Of a DNA stretch of 64,000 nucleotides, positions 1 through 11,215 are shown in pieces. Position 1 is the stretch's first letter, and each line of letters starts with the position of its first letter. Source of the DNA: Trichobilharzia szidati (Eukaryota > Platyhelminthes > Trematoda > Strigeidida > Schistosomatidae); NCBI GenBank assembly GCA_944472155.2, contig OX235271.1, positions 86,255,256 to 86,319,255 of the forward strand, read 5' to 3'. The notes under the pieces are model-generated. The model was not told the DNA's origin. It did not search any database and worked only from the letters and a program-made list of their open reading frames with translations. The position numbers were made by a program, and so were the translations under genes.

Positions 1-85
1 TATAAACAAAGTAAAGAATTGACATTGTTATAGGACAGAATTATTCCTAAGAAAATGCTTCGATCCACCTATATTGGCAGAATCG

Positions 86-300
86 TTCGGGGGCGGAATT
101 CATTGGCCATTGAATAGGGTCCTGGTGACTGAATGGTCTATGATCATGCCTGATAACCTTAAAACTCTGGTTTTGAGCCCCAGCTGGTACGTAATGCTGA
201 AGAGTTCCAAAGTGGGATGAAAAAGCTGTCCAGTACTCCTTGACGGCTTTCCAGTGGCTCTCTAACTGATGTCAGTTCGTGATCAAACTTGTAACCAATG
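86..300 (+). repeat. SINE family A copy, degenerate
   Basis: This is a decayed copy of the commonest short repeat in the window. It has the tRNA-like half (a B-box-like GGTTTTGAGCCCC near 170), then CTGAAGA followed by a damaged stem II, GAAA and the 3' stem I strand CAGTAC near 230. The conserved tail (CTCTAACTGATGTCAG) follows. The stem II strands no longer pair well, so the ribozyme is probably dead. Confidence 0.7.
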
Positions 301-324
301 AAAGTAGATTGCGCATGTTAACTT

Positions 325-835
325 ACCGATTGAGTAGACTTCGAAGGGCTAAGTTAAAGTATCAGAGACATAGTCAAGGTCTGTCAGAAGTTCACCTTCA
401 AGAAGCATTTAGATTAAGGATAGGCTATGAAATATCATTCTAAATCAAATCACGCTATTTGAGAAAATTCGTTCATGAGGGTATGTACAGTATTCTACTT
501 ATTCCTAGGCTACTTTTTTCTGTTAACATTGAGGGCTAAGGCCAGATAGGATTAGGGGTAGATTAAAATCAGTGTCAGAAATATGAATAGATTACAAAGT
601 ACCATGATCTACAGTTACCTGAATGAATCCATCTGTCACGTATGGTATGATTTCGCCATGGATTATCGTTAGAATAACTGGGACAGACTCTCGTAATACA
701 TCAGAGACAACTATACAGTGTAATATCATGTCTGTAATGTTTTGAATACTCTCTTTTTTTAACGATTATGCAACTTTTTCGGCTGATGAATTTTGATTGG
801 TTGTTCAAAATCACTGTCACTTTTATTTCGCCTTG
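325..835 (+). repeat. dispersed repeat D (unknown type)
   Basis: This roughly 500-bp segment recurs in diverged form at 61360-61875 (same strand) and partly at 17870-18110 (opposite strand). Shared blocks include a stretch near 600-650 (ATGAATCCATCTGTC against ATGAATGCATCTATC) and the end near 760-830 (AACGATTATGCAACTTTT against AACGATTATGTGACTTTT). I see no coding capacity, terminal repeats or Pol III boxes. It may be an old transposon remnant. The short ORF starting at 768 overlaps this repeat and a SINE and is not a gene. Confidence 0.55.
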
Positions 836-1080
836 TGAAGATATCGAGAACGGAGAAAGGAGTGACTTCTATGAAACATTGCTTTATGCCATCTTTGCAT
901 TCCGTAAAGAATACAGAACATCAATTTTTAGCTTCAAAGTTTCAATAGGTAACCTCACTCTCGAATTTTCCTCTTTATGGTATTCACTACCTGCTAAGCT
1001 GCCAGAATTTGAACTCCGGACCACGTGCGGTGCGGTCGGTAAGCATCCTACTGCCACTGAACCATTGATGATATTGCATG

Positions 1081-1300
1081 GAGGATTTCATCATGAGCTG
1101 ACATCAGTTAGAGAACCACTGGAAAACCTGGGAGTACTGGACAGCTGTTTCGTCCTAGTTTGGGACTCTTCTCAGTACGCGCAAACCGAGATTCGAACCC
1201 AGGACCTTCTGGTTACAAGGTGAGCTCGTAGACCACTGAGCCACTGGAACCCGGTCCAATGGTCCTTGAATTCTAACTTCTGCCAATTCACGACATAGCG
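1081..1300 (-). repeat. SINE family A copy
   Basis: This is a minus-strand copy with tail, hammerhead region and tRNA-like head in the order expected when read from 1300 to 1081. The B box reads GGTTCGAATCTC on the minus strand. Stem II (GTCC/GGAC), GAAA, GTC and both stem I strands (GTACTG/CAGTAC) are kept. The CTGAAGA core has become AGAAGA, which should abolish cleavage. Confidence 0.85.
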
Positions 1301-1480
1301 CGACCATTTTGCAATGTCTTCTTAGATGAGTTACTGATGTCAGCTCATGATGAAATCCTCCATACAATTAAACAAAATCCCTACCAAACCAATACTTGAA
1401 CATTGATGATATGTTTAGGTTTTATAGAAATAATGCCACCTTCAGATATTAACGACAAGTTTTATTTAGGATGATGGTAG

Positions 1481-1712
1481 AGCTAAAATCATGAATTGGT
1501 AGAAGTCAGAATTCATGTGCTGGCCATTGAGTTGGATCCCAGTTGCTGAATGGTATACGAGCTTGTCTTGTAACCAGAATTTTCTGGGTTCGAACCCTGT
1601 CGGTAGGTGCGTACTGCCGGTGATTCTCAAACTAGGAGGATGAAACAGCTGTCTGGTAGTGCTCCCTGGTGGTTTCGATGGTTCTTAAACTGGTATTAAT
1701 CCGTTATCAAAC
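1481..1712 (+). repeat. SINE family A copy
   Basis: This is a plus-strand copy. It contains an A-box-like TGCTGAATGGTATACGAGC and a perfect B box GGTTCGAACCC near 1590. The hammerhead region is decayed (GCCGGTGATTC in place of GCTGAAGAGTC). It ends in the family tail near 1700. Confidence 0.8.
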
Positions 1713-2735
1713 TCAAGAAGTTTTATTTAAGGGAAACAAATTGTAAGTAGTTGTTTCACTTCACTACTTGTACATTTAAAAAAAATCTGTTGTACACTAG
1801 GCATTTTGTTAATTTAATCCAAGGTTAGAATTATGCACAGGGTTGTCATGGTTACAGGTTTCTAAGACAGCTGGACACACACACATACACTCACATACAT
1901 ATATATGAAACCAATGGACTAAATTCTCAAAACAGCATTTTCACTAACAATATCAGCCATTTAGAATAAGTGATAAACGTTCACTCTGAAATTTAATTTG
2001 ATTCATAGTTGAAAAGTTGAGTGTTCATCTTGAAACTTTGTTTCTTTCAAAATGTATCAAATGAAATATACTTTGATAAAAGTGACTCCATTGAAAACTA
2101 GCTAAATTGTTTGTAGAAAATGAAAACTGAACGAAATATTCCCACAGTGAGTGATAAAAAAAGAATTAAATAGCTAAGGGAATTTTCTTTCCGACGATTC
2201 ATTTTAATAAGCTATACAGTCGCAATTATATGTAACAAAGAATGCGTAAGACAAGTCAGATACTGGTAAAATTAGTCCTCCAAAACGCATTACATAATGT
2301 AAGGTGTAACCTAGATGGGGTGACTAATGGAAGTTAGAAAAGAGGCAGAAGTTGGCATGACGTAATAAGTGTGAGAAAATGACTAATCAAGATGGTTGAG
2401 TAGAGTGGACAAGAGCTAGTGGAAAGACGATAAAGTGTTTTTATATAATATCTCTATGAAAGCGCAACGTTATTCATAAACAGTCGTAGAGTGAGAATAA
2501 AATATGGATGATGAGAATAATAACAATAATTTTAGTAATAGTAATAGTAAACTTGTATAATAAAAGGAAGCAAAATTTTAGTAAGAATATTACTCTGGCC
2601 ACGATAGGGTGAGGGAATGCATGTGGTGCTTTTGAATGCAGAGGTCCAGAATAGCTAATCATTCAGCTATGTACACATGGCTTATTCGAAGTCCCTTTGT
2701 ATGATACTGAGGAATGCTGTGTAGCACTTTGTAGC
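1713..2735. other. no gene seen; short microsatellite
   Basis: I see no supported coding sequence here. A CA/TA-rich simple repeat lies at about 1871-1907. The rest is AT-rich DNA without recognisable elements. Confidence 0.5.
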
Positions 2736-2737
2736 AT

Positions 2738-3720
2738 TCATGCGGGGGTGCGCGATGTCCAGAGATGACAAAGTGTTCGAGGATTGAGCTGAGAGTATTC
2801 TTCTTCTCTCCTCTGGCTAGCTAACCAAACTTGACAACGTTCCAGAATACTTTCATGGACATGACGTTGCGTATGGCTGATATGCTTTGCACCACACGAG
2901 CAAGTAAACTGTGAGGAGGCCAAAAGCTATATCTTATCCTTAATGTTAGACTGGATTAACTGTCTCCTGGAGAATGTGATACGTAGGGTGGCTGCTTGAA
3001 ATGTTTCCTTCAGACATTCAGAAAGGCGGTTTCTAAGAATTTCTGCTTTGATGTTACCTTTGAATTCCAGGTTGATGAAGATAGTTTTCTTAAGAACAGT
3101 TGTGACTTTTGGATACGGAAGCTTCTCTTTCATGTTTCTGTCGATGAATCTTGGTGGACATCAGTTATCTAGTGGGATTCTACATAATCAATTTAACTCA
3201 TTCTCTATCGCGTATTCCGAACAGGGTTTTCGATATCACTGAATATAATGTACTTACTAGGTTTTGCTTTCAGATCAGTGGGACGAAGCTCTGGAAGTTG
3301 ATAAATTGTCCCGTCCATATTGGCTTGTGATATATTCATCTTTGAATCGTGCAGGCTTGTCTTCTAGTAAGCAGTACATCGAAGAATGGAAATGCCATGT
3401 TCGATTCACGTTCTGATTGATGTGTGTGCCTCGTTGAAGGTTTTGAGGAGATACTCTAAGTCAACTTTTTGACCACAAATTATGAACATATCACCTAAGC
3501 ATTTCCTATAAAATTGCAGCTGACTTATCAAAGGATCGAGGATACTGTTTTCGAGACTCGCCATGAAGCAGTCTGTTAGGAGTTGACTGAGAGGAGACCC
3601 CATAGCTACATCATCTTTCTGTACATAGTACAATTGTTCATTGAATTTTAATTGGCTATTAAACGTACATTTGAGAAGCAGTTTTTCAGGTAGTTGATAT
3701 GATTTCATAGTTTTTGTACA
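2738..3720 (-). pseudogene. Penelope-like element fragment (RT and GIY-YIG)
   Basis: Read on the minus strand from 3720 down, this encodes broken pieces of a Penelope-like reverse transcriptase followed by its GIY-YIG endonuclease. The RT part (3708-3406) holds the motif B signature VAMGSPLSQLLTDCFMA. In the place of the catalytic YxDD stands CLGD, so it is inactive. The later part (2923-2738) has FTCSCGAKHISHTQR, which matches the start of PLE GIY-YIG domains (usually YIGHT). The order RT then endonuclease is the PLE order. The family differs from the PLEs at 9-10, 18-22 and 42 kb. Confidence 0.85.
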
Positions 3721-3774
3721 ATTCTGTTACAACTAATATGGTTGATAATGAAAAAAATTTCGACGTGGATCTCT

Positions 3775-3932
3775 TCTCAAACCATCAGTCAATTAAAGAA
3801 TCATTGAAAACTAAGGAGTAGTAAACAGCTGCTTCATCCTAATTCGGGACCCTTCATTCAACAGTATGCCCTCATCACCCCACCAACGATCGAATCCAAG
3901 ATCACTAGGATACGAGGTGAGGCTTTTGATCT
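3775..3932 (-). repeat. SINE family A copy, degenerate
   Basis: This is a minus-strand copy recognised from the tail, the CAGCTG...CATCCTA...GGGACCCTTC core and a weak B box (CGATCGAATCC). The ribozyme core is badly mutated. Confidence 0.65.
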
Positions 3933-3939
3933 TTAAAAG

Positions 3940-4240
3940 TGGTTAGTAATGATCATCCTAATAATGGAGTTATTCCAAAGAGTACTTTTAATACAATGTG
4001 GAATTTTTAACATGTCATACAATGTTGCACATAATTTCCTCTTAACACAACATAGTACTGGGGAAATAGGAAGGCACTTACATTGATGATATTGTTAAAT
4101 AAGTGTAACGTGAACATAAAACTGAGGTATAGGTGATCATATTAACAACACTATATTCATGAATGAAGGAATAATAAGGACCGTTTACTTATTGCTTCTC
4201 AGTGAGTTAGTAGTTTCATGCCCTACACATTTCTCATCAC
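3940..4240. other. no feature seen
   Basis: This is AT-rich DNA with no recognisable coding or repeat signature. Confidence 0.4.
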
Positions 4241-4244
4241 AAAA

Positions 4245-5075
4245 AGTGTGTCAAATAAAGTATCGTATCATCTGAGGATAAAGTCTTCTATAGTTCCTTC
4301 TAGTTTTTATCTGATGAAATGCAAGGAGACAGTCGATTGCAGACAGCATGCTCAGGGGCCGACAAGATAATATTCTCTGATTTCTTGCATGAGTCCATAT
4401 GTCTGTCTACGACAGAATTAACAGGTTGGTTTAACGGTACCCCATCCGCCCTACAGACAACATTTATTACCCTTCGAAATGTAACAAAAGCTTTCTTAAC
4501 TAGCTCAGGAAAGATTAAGTTCTGAGGAACAAAAGAGAAGAATTGGTAGAATAAAAGAATGAACAAACTTTAAAAGTAAAGACTGAAGGATACCAGAATG
4601 TCTTCACTTTTTTACGTAGAATGTGAGAGCAAATATCTTTCGAAAAATTATCATAAAACGGGAAGTTGTGAGAAAGATCAGAGGAAACGCGTAATCTAAG
4701 GTATTTATTATTCTGCCTTTTTTCACCTTTAGTGCCATTTAAAATACAAGAATCATGGGAATGAACTAGTTAATGAAACTCACACTTTTATCTAAAAGTG
4801 AAATTAACAATCTGACACCTGGAGGGATTTAGCCCAAAACCACCTTACAAGGACCATTGATTAATTCTTGATAATAAGCTATTCATTTTGGGACAATCTA
4901 ACTGAGATATGGTCAGCATGGAAACTGTCAGATCATCGGCAGTCTCAATAAAATTGGCCTCATCAGAATGGGGCAAGTCAAGGAAGAAGAAAAACAACAG
5001 AAATGGAGAAAGAAGAGCACTTTGAGAAACACCGGCAACAGTAAGTGAAGTAGTGGAAGACATCCCATTGTATAC
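4245..5075 (-). pseudogene. CR1-like retrotransposon fragment
   Basis: This is a minus-strand remnant of the same family as the long element at 29826-33205. Piece one (5063-4845) contains motif B in the form GVSQSALLSPFLL and a mutated motif C region (ETADDLTVSM). Piece two (4566-4300) carries the C-terminal part (VPLNQPVNSVVDRHMDSCKK and LSPCISS). Frames are broken between the two and the 5' part is missing, as expected for an old 5'-truncated copy. Confidence 0.85.
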
Positions 5076-5160
5076 ACTGTATGGCTTCCTATCAGAAACG
5101 TAAAAATGCAGTCATTCATTATTTGAGCACCCTGCTTGCATCAACCTCTGAGATGGAGTT

Positions 5161-5330
5161 GAATGGCCTACCCATGAATTCTAACTTCTGCCAATTGGCA
5201 TTACATATAGCGCCACCTCCAACCAATGTCATTGGTGAGTATTTGTTCTCAAACCCAACTTATCGACTCTCTCTAGTCACGACTTCTCGCTGCAAGTCCA
5301 GACAACTTCATTCTATAATCAGTCAATAGT
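5161..5330 (-). repeat. SINE family A head fragment
   Basis: This is the 5' head of family A in minus orientation. It includes the blocks seen elsewhere as CACGAATTGGTAGAAGTTAG and GTGAGAAGTCGTGACCAG, reading from about 5190 to 5290 on the opposite strand. The tRNA-like and ribozyme parts are not present here. Confidence 0.65.
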
Positions 5331-5479
5331 GAGCACTAAAATATTTTTCAAGTGTTGTATTGTACTCATTAGTGCTTACTAGTGACTCATCACTGAACGA
5401 ATTGACGATGAGTTTTAATGAGAGTCGGTGACCAGAGGAGTCAGGCTAGTCGGATGTGAGCATAGATAATCTCCACTGA

Positions 5480-5612
5480 CTTTGGCAAAACGTAGAATTC
5501 ACAAATTCCGTTCCAGTGATTGAATGATCGACGAATTTGCCTCGTAACTCGAAGGTCCTGGATTCGATCCACTGTGGATTGAAGAGTCCCAAAAACAGAA
5601 CAAACAAACAAA
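5480..5612 (+). repeat. SINE family A tRNA-like fragment
   Basis: This plus-strand copy covers the tRNA-like part (GAAGGTCCTGGATTCGATCC) and stops soon after GAAGAGTCCC, inside the ribozyme. It is truncated. Confidence 0.65.
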
Positions 5613-6978
5613 ACTTTGGCATCTGAACTGTTGTTGACTTCACAGTATAATTTTTGCTGATTGAATCATTCCTGCTGAATGGGTTACTTGTTGATTTGAT
5701 GAACAGAGATACTTAACTATTTCAGATTTACTAAGTTCACCCCACTCTACCCGATGTTGTGATTATAGATAGATGTATTGCTACATGTGTGCATACAGAT
5801 ATGCTGAGTAATCTTGATCGAACGCTTTAATCTATTCACTTGATCTCACAGTATTTATATGGAATTAGGTGTTTATCATCAAACATTATTTCTTCTATTG
5901 GGATCATCAGCCCGTAATGACCAAAACTGAAATACATGAGTCTGAAAGTAGAAAGCTAATCGATAGCCTTCCCTACTTCCTCCAGTCACGCACAATCTAA
6001 AATTATATTCCAATGGTGTCAAAAGACGACTTAACGTGATAGGATCTGTCGTGCTACTGAACAATAACAATTAATGTCATAAATACAAAACCACCTCAAC
6101 GATGTCATCCAGAAGATATTGAATCCAGAGTTTTCTTAGGTACAAATTGCGTAACAGGCGGTAAAACTCTTTTATAACCAAACACAACTATAAAATACTT
6201 GAGTATGAACAGGAATATTCGGAGAAAGATGGAATGAAATCTCTGTCTGCATGTATCGAACAGAACAAATACACAGTCTTAGGTGAAACAGTCACTCCAT
6301 GGAGTAACCTTGAATTCACTCGAACAAAACCATGATTGTACAACCACACAGTACTATCAAAACCACCACCACCACACAACATCAAAGTGAACCAGTAACA
6401 AGGATTGAGTCAAAAGAAGATAATTCAATGATCATGGGAAAAGGGTGGTGTGATTGAGAAATTAGTTGAAATATTCAAATCACTATCATTACTGTAAATA
6501 GATTGTTCCTGTGATGATTTTGAAATCAATGTTTCTACGATCAACTTATACGGCTTCTTTGTATGGGTTTACAAGTTTTCGGTGTTCCTTTGATATTGAA
6601 ATGGCAGAATTATAGTCTACGGTGGTGCCAAATTCTAACCATCTTCACGTAAATATCACATGTCACTATAGATTGTGTTCAATGCAGCACATCTAAGACC
6701 GAGAAAACTAGGATACCTTAATATACCCGTTCAATTTTCCATACTATATATGTCAGATGACTTTCGATTAATTATTTTGTATATTTACGATCAATGTTGG
6801 AAATTCCGAATGTAATTTGTGTAACGAATCTATAGACATCATGTACAATACTTATTTGTGGAATAGAGTGATTTGGCGTCTGTTTTAAATACCAGTTTAA
6901 TCAACCTTCCAAGCTTAAACATAGATTTAACATAATAATAATTATAATATAATAGATTGGTATTAAATTAATTCGAAG
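5613..6978. other. no gene seen
   Basis: I see no protein family signature and no repeat shared with the rest of the window. The small open frames here are short, lack motifs and are best treated as chance. Confidence 0.5.
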
Positions 6979-7075
6979 ATGTGCGCTACTGAAAAGCCCT
7001 AAACTAGTATGAAATAATAAGTTGTCTAGTTTTCTGTGGTTTCCCGTGATTCTCTAATGGATGTCAGTTTGACGT
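6979..7075 (+). repeat. SINE family A tail fragment
   Basis: This short degenerate copy starts in the ribozyme (GTGCGCTACTGAAAAG) and runs to the tail (TTCTCTAATGGATGTCAG). Stem II is lost. Confidence 0.6.
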
Positions 7076-7079
7076 CTAC

Positions 7080-7685
7080 TTATGGTCGATTGGAAGAAGG
7101 GCAACTATGTTAAAAGTTTCTAAAGAAGGGCTAATTAAGCCTATGTATGGACTGGTACGGAATTGCGCTGTTGTCCACGCCGAGCGAAATATTAAATCAT
7201 GTCATCGTGGAGATTCTGGATGAAAAATTCCGCCGTAAACATGCTGGATTCAGGAAAAGCAAATGATGTGCGGGAAAAATTGCTATGCCACGCATTATCA
7301 TTGAACAAAGCATAAAATGTTTTATACAGACTTAATTGTTTAAAAAATGCTACATTTATCTTTACAGTACAGGACTGTTTGTATTTAGCCCCCCACCCCA
7401 CACACACATACACTGGTAGTCTTGGAACCCAAATGGTTCTTGAATGTTTTAACTTATCAATGTAATTAGTTCCTCTCAAGGACCTTTGAAGCATATATGT
7501 ATATATATATATACGCAATTTCTGTCAACCCTTTCGCTGCTTATTCGAGACAGTAAAGGTTGTCTGCTTCAGCGGTCCATCTTCTTGTTTTCTTGCGTCG
7601 TGGGTTCGGTGGTATCGTATCAAATCGTTTTTGTTGCTAATAGTGATTGGAACAGTATTAATGATGAAAACAGCACGTCAGTCAA
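7080..7685. other. no gene seen; TA microsatellite
   Basis: There is no supported gene. A TA simple repeat lies at about 7493-7515 and a C/CA-rich tract near 7390-7410. Confidence 0.45.
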
Positions 7686-7689
7686 AATC

Positions 7690-7960
7690 TCTACCTCAAC
7701 TTTATCAACTTCAAGAAAGTCTTTGATAGCCTCAACCAAGAAGTAGTTTGGTAACTACTTCAACAATAAGGAGCAGTCCATCGCAAACCTTTATCAAACT
7801 TATTGAACGGTAATGTGATGGTTGTACATGACAAGCGATTCATAATGGAAAACTCAGTGAAGCGTCTGAATTGAGGACTGCCTACTATCATCGATGATTA
7901 TCCTAACTGTGGTGAACTGGATTCCACAGCAAACTGCTGGGAGTGGAAAGACGGTGAAAG
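7690..7960 (+). pseudogene. RTE-like RT fragment
   Basis: This is a plus-strand remnant of the RTE-like (SR2-type) reverse transcriptase. The conceptual peptide NFKKVFDSLNQEVVW at about 7707-7750 corresponds to RT motif A. It is followed by VVHDKRF, ENSVKRL and a degenerate TGVRQ region. The frame is broken by several stops. Confidence 0.75.
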
Positions 7961-7974
7961 GTTGTACAGATGAG

Positions 7975-8275
7975 AAGAAGCTGGAATATATGGGTTAGAA
8001 TGGACATGAGTTTCTTAAAGGTTTCAGATACACCTCTCTGACTGGTGAGTTCCAAATAGCACGAAATCTGGATCCGAGGCTTCCCTTGGCTGATTGCCTC
8101 CAACCATCTAATATCATCAATCCCAAGTGCACCGTGAAGGCGAGCCAACTAAAATCCTGACCACAAAATAATCTTGACTAGTAGATTTCAGTCTGCACCA
8201 AAAATAGACACACTAGATACACTAAACTAGTTGCCAACTAGTGTTCAATCAAAGATCTGGATTTCGTCGACAGCC
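7975..8275 (+). repeat. SINE family B, tail plus head of next unit
   Basis: This begins with a decayed hammerhead region (CTGACTGGTGAGTTCC, then GCACGAAATCTGGATCC) and the family B tail (GATTGCCTCCAACCATCT). It then continues into the family B head (TTTCAGTCTGCACC and ACTAGTGTTCAATCAAA). Tail joined to head means the source was tandemly repeated. Confidence 0.75.
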
Positions 8276-8299
8276 TATGTCTAATGTCACACAACCTCT

Positions 8300-8768
8300 A
8301 TTATGGATAAAATTTTATCTTGATAAAATCACACATTGTTTGTTATACAGTCATATTTACTGATCACCACAATTCAAGCACAAATTATTACTACTCAAAT
8401 TCATAAAAAGGCACTACTCGCACAAATTTCTTGCTTCATTTATATCCATGAATACAAATTGATGATTAGGCATTTGAATAAAATCAATGTAAGATAAAGT
8501 GCATTCAGAAACAGAATTAGTGCTATCAATAAAGTACAATCAGATGGTAAATCAGATGTACTCACAGTAAAATAAATAAATAACTTGTTAGAATGTGAAT
8601 TCAATACATTTTAACATTATTCATTATCCTCCTCTGATTCGACTGGTTGTGACAATATCTTCCATATCTTTGGTATTGGCGATGATGTGTCACTTCTATT
8701 GCATGTGTTGGTTGTAGTCTGGATGAACCAGGCAGGATTCAGTAATCAATCTCTCTCTCCACCTACCT
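8300..8768 (-). repeat. PLE inverted arm, left
   Basis: This 469-bp segment is almost the exact reverse complement of 10605-11073. The two arms bracket the PLE body. Near its inner end it encodes, on the minus strand, the C-terminal tail of a PLE protein. The arm therefore contains the end of the ORF plus the 3' terminal sequence. Confidence 0.9.
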
Positions 8769-8810
8769 ACCTATATACCTTTTTAGAATTTTTACTCTGT
8801 CCATGAATAT

Positions 8811-8959
8811 GGCCTTATGGAGTAACCTGGTTTATGTACTTTTATTTTACCATAAATATTTTACTAGCGCTATTAGTTTTAGACATCAAATTAAAATTAA
8901 TAACGCTAGTAGAATATATGATACTATAAAAATATATACAAACCAGGTTACGTCATAAG
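8811..8959. mobile_element. palindromic MITE-like insert
   Basis: This segment of about 140 bp has inverted ends (GTAACCTGGTTT near 8822 and AAACCAGGTTAC near 8940). Pairing continues outward (CTTATG/CATAAG) and inward (a TACTAGCG-type block and its complement). It can fold into one long hairpin. It has no coding capacity. A non-autonomous DNA transposon is the simplest reading, but I know no family match. Confidence 0.6.
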
Positions 8960-9249
8960 ACAAATGGTAGATTTCAGAAATACGCCTGCAAATGAGTTAT
9001 CAAAACACTTGGCTCTAATACTATACCTCATTCAAACTCTAGGCTAACTAATTCATATGAAATGAAAAGGAAACTAAATGACATTTTAATTGGAGAACAA
9101 TGAAAAATGGATAGTTTTGATATATCTAGTCTCACTATACTCATATACCAATCAATATGGCCTTGGAAGCAGTTGAAAGAGAACTAACTTCTCATTCGAA
9201 ACTTACTTGTATGACAGAGCTACCCACTGAGAAAATTATTTTAGAAATT

Positions 9250-10640
9250 CAGTTATGCCTCACCTGGACTGTCTTTTAATTCCAGGGAAAAATGTAGAGA
9301 CAAAGGGAAGGTGCAGCTATGGGATTGATCACCAATATACCCTATCGTGGTAGATATCTTTATGGACAGGTGGGAAAATATGGCTCTTAATACATTTAAT
9401 CCTACTTCAATGATATGGTAGAGATATGTGGACTGCACAGTCTTAAAAACAGAAAATACCTCTAGTTTCTTCGTACATATAAACTCACTAGTGGAGGGTA
9501 TAAAGTTCACATTTGAATCGGAAAATGAACCAGGTGAATTAGCTATGTTAAATTGCAAAATAAAACAAACAGAAGAAGGTAAACAGCACACTAGTGTTTA
9601 TAGAAAGTCAAAGCATTCGAATACATATTTAGACTTTAATTCATCTCATGTATAATACCTTGATAAAGCACTTAGCATTAAATAGCGAGACGTCAGTAAA
9701 AACAATATCGTTTTTGATGATATGAGATGGTTGGAGGCAATCGGCAACTAGCACGAAACCTAGGTCCAAGGCTTCCTGCCGATTGCCTCCAACCATCTCA
9801 TATCATCACAAACAATGTACACCATGATGGCGAGCTACCTAGAATGGTGGTCACATTACAACCTGACTGATAGAATTCAGTCTGCACCAAAGAGAGGACT
9901 AGACGCATCACACTAGTTACTAGTGTCAAATCAGAACAATATCGTTTTGGTTTTCATTCATTGGGAAATACAAAAACCTCTCATCCGTTGTCTGTCTGTG
10001 AAAGGCTGGCTAATTGAAGTGTCTAACAAACCAAGCAGTAGGACTAAGTAGTACAAAAAGACCTAAACGATGAAATGAAACAGACAGAAGAATAGCTGGT
10101 TGGTGTTAAAAAACTATCCTGTAAAATTCATTAGGAATCTCATCGAAGGTCAAAAGCAAAATGAAAATAATGGTGAAACTATTAATGATGACATAAATAA
10201 GAAAGAATATAAGGCATCTACAGTTTTACCATATGAGGAGGGGGGAACACCTGAGAACCAACGTAGGCTTCTCAACAAAGCAGGAATTCGAGTGGCATTT
10301 AAACCTACAAACTCACTCAGGGACAAGCCCTGTAAACTAAAGAACCCAGCTGACCCAATAAAACGAAACAGTATAATTTACAAAATACCCTGCAATGACT
10401 GTGAATGAGGTCATCTGCATAGGTTGCACTAGTAGATTAGGAGTAGTCAGATTTTCGGAAGATAAGAATTTGGCTAAGATAAGAATGGTTGACCCCGAGA
10501 AGATAAGTAATTTAGAAAAAAGCTCAGCAATTGCACTGTATGCATCAAAACCCGAACATACAATAGGGTGGGAGAGGGCTAAAATTGTAAAACGTAATCT
10601 AGGAAGGTAGGTGGAGAGAGAGATTGATTACTGAATCCTG
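9250..10640 (+). pseudogene. Penelope-like element body (RT end and GIY-YIG)
   Basis: This is a broken plus-strand PLE ORF. From left to right: an RT palm region whose motif C reads RYVDCT (second catalytic Asp replaced by Cys) near 9424; LAMLNCKIKQTEEG and KSKHSNTYLDF, typical of the PLE RT thumb; a linker with STVLPYEEGGTPENQRRLLN at about 10213; and IIYKIPCNDC (10375-10405), the start of the GIY-YIG endonuclease. The C-terminal part lies in shifted frames to about 10640. A SINE interrupts it at 9715-9934. Stops, frameshifts and the lost Asp make it non-functional. Confidence 0.88.
9715..9934 (+). repeat. SINE family B insertion with TSD
   Basis: This family B segment is inserted in the PLE. 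It is flanked by the perfect 14-bp duplication AACAATATCGTTTT (9701-9714 and 9935-9948). It contains the 3' half of the hammerhead (GCACGAAACCTAGGTC) and the tail, followed by the head of a second unit. Its first 28 bases are a perfect inverted copy of its own tail. Confidence 0.88.
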
Positions 10641-11073
10641 CCTGGTTCATCCAGACTACAACCAACACATGCAATAGAAGTGACACATCATCGCCAATAC
10701 CAAAGATATGGAAGATATTGTCACAACCAGTCGAATCAGAGGAGGATAATGAATAATGTTAAAATGTATTGAATTCACATTCTAACAAGTTATTTATTTA
10801 TTTTACTGTGAGTACATCTGATTTACCATCTGATTGTACTTTATTGATAGCACTAATTCTGTTTCTGAATGCACTTTATCTTACATTGATTTTATTCAAA
10901 TGCCTAATCATCAATTTGTATTCATGGATATAAATGAAGCAAGAAAGTTGTGCGAGTAGTGCCTTTATATGATTTTGAGTAGTAATAATTTGTGCTTGAA
11001 TTGTGGTGATCAGTAAATATGACTGTATAACAAACAATGTGTGACTTTATCAAAATAAAGTTTTATCCATAAT
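10605..11073 (+). repeat. PLE inverted arm, right
   Basis: This is the partner of 8300-8768. It carries the end of the PLE reading frame and the 3' terminal sequence in the orientation of the body. Near-identity of the two arms suggests a recent origin or gene conversion. Confidence 0.9.
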
Positions 11074-11215
11074 GGAGTTATACTCTACCACAGTGGCCAA
11101 GTTTTATCCCTATATCAATATTCGCATCATGTCGCTCCTCTACATTAGGAAACCAACTAACTGGTGGAATAGCTAGCAGTAAAGTTAGTAATTCAAACGA
11201 ACACATAAAATACAG

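Noticed and set aside
768..1223. 151-codon open frame
   Set aside because: It overlaps repeat D and a SINE on the opposite strand and has no protein family signature.
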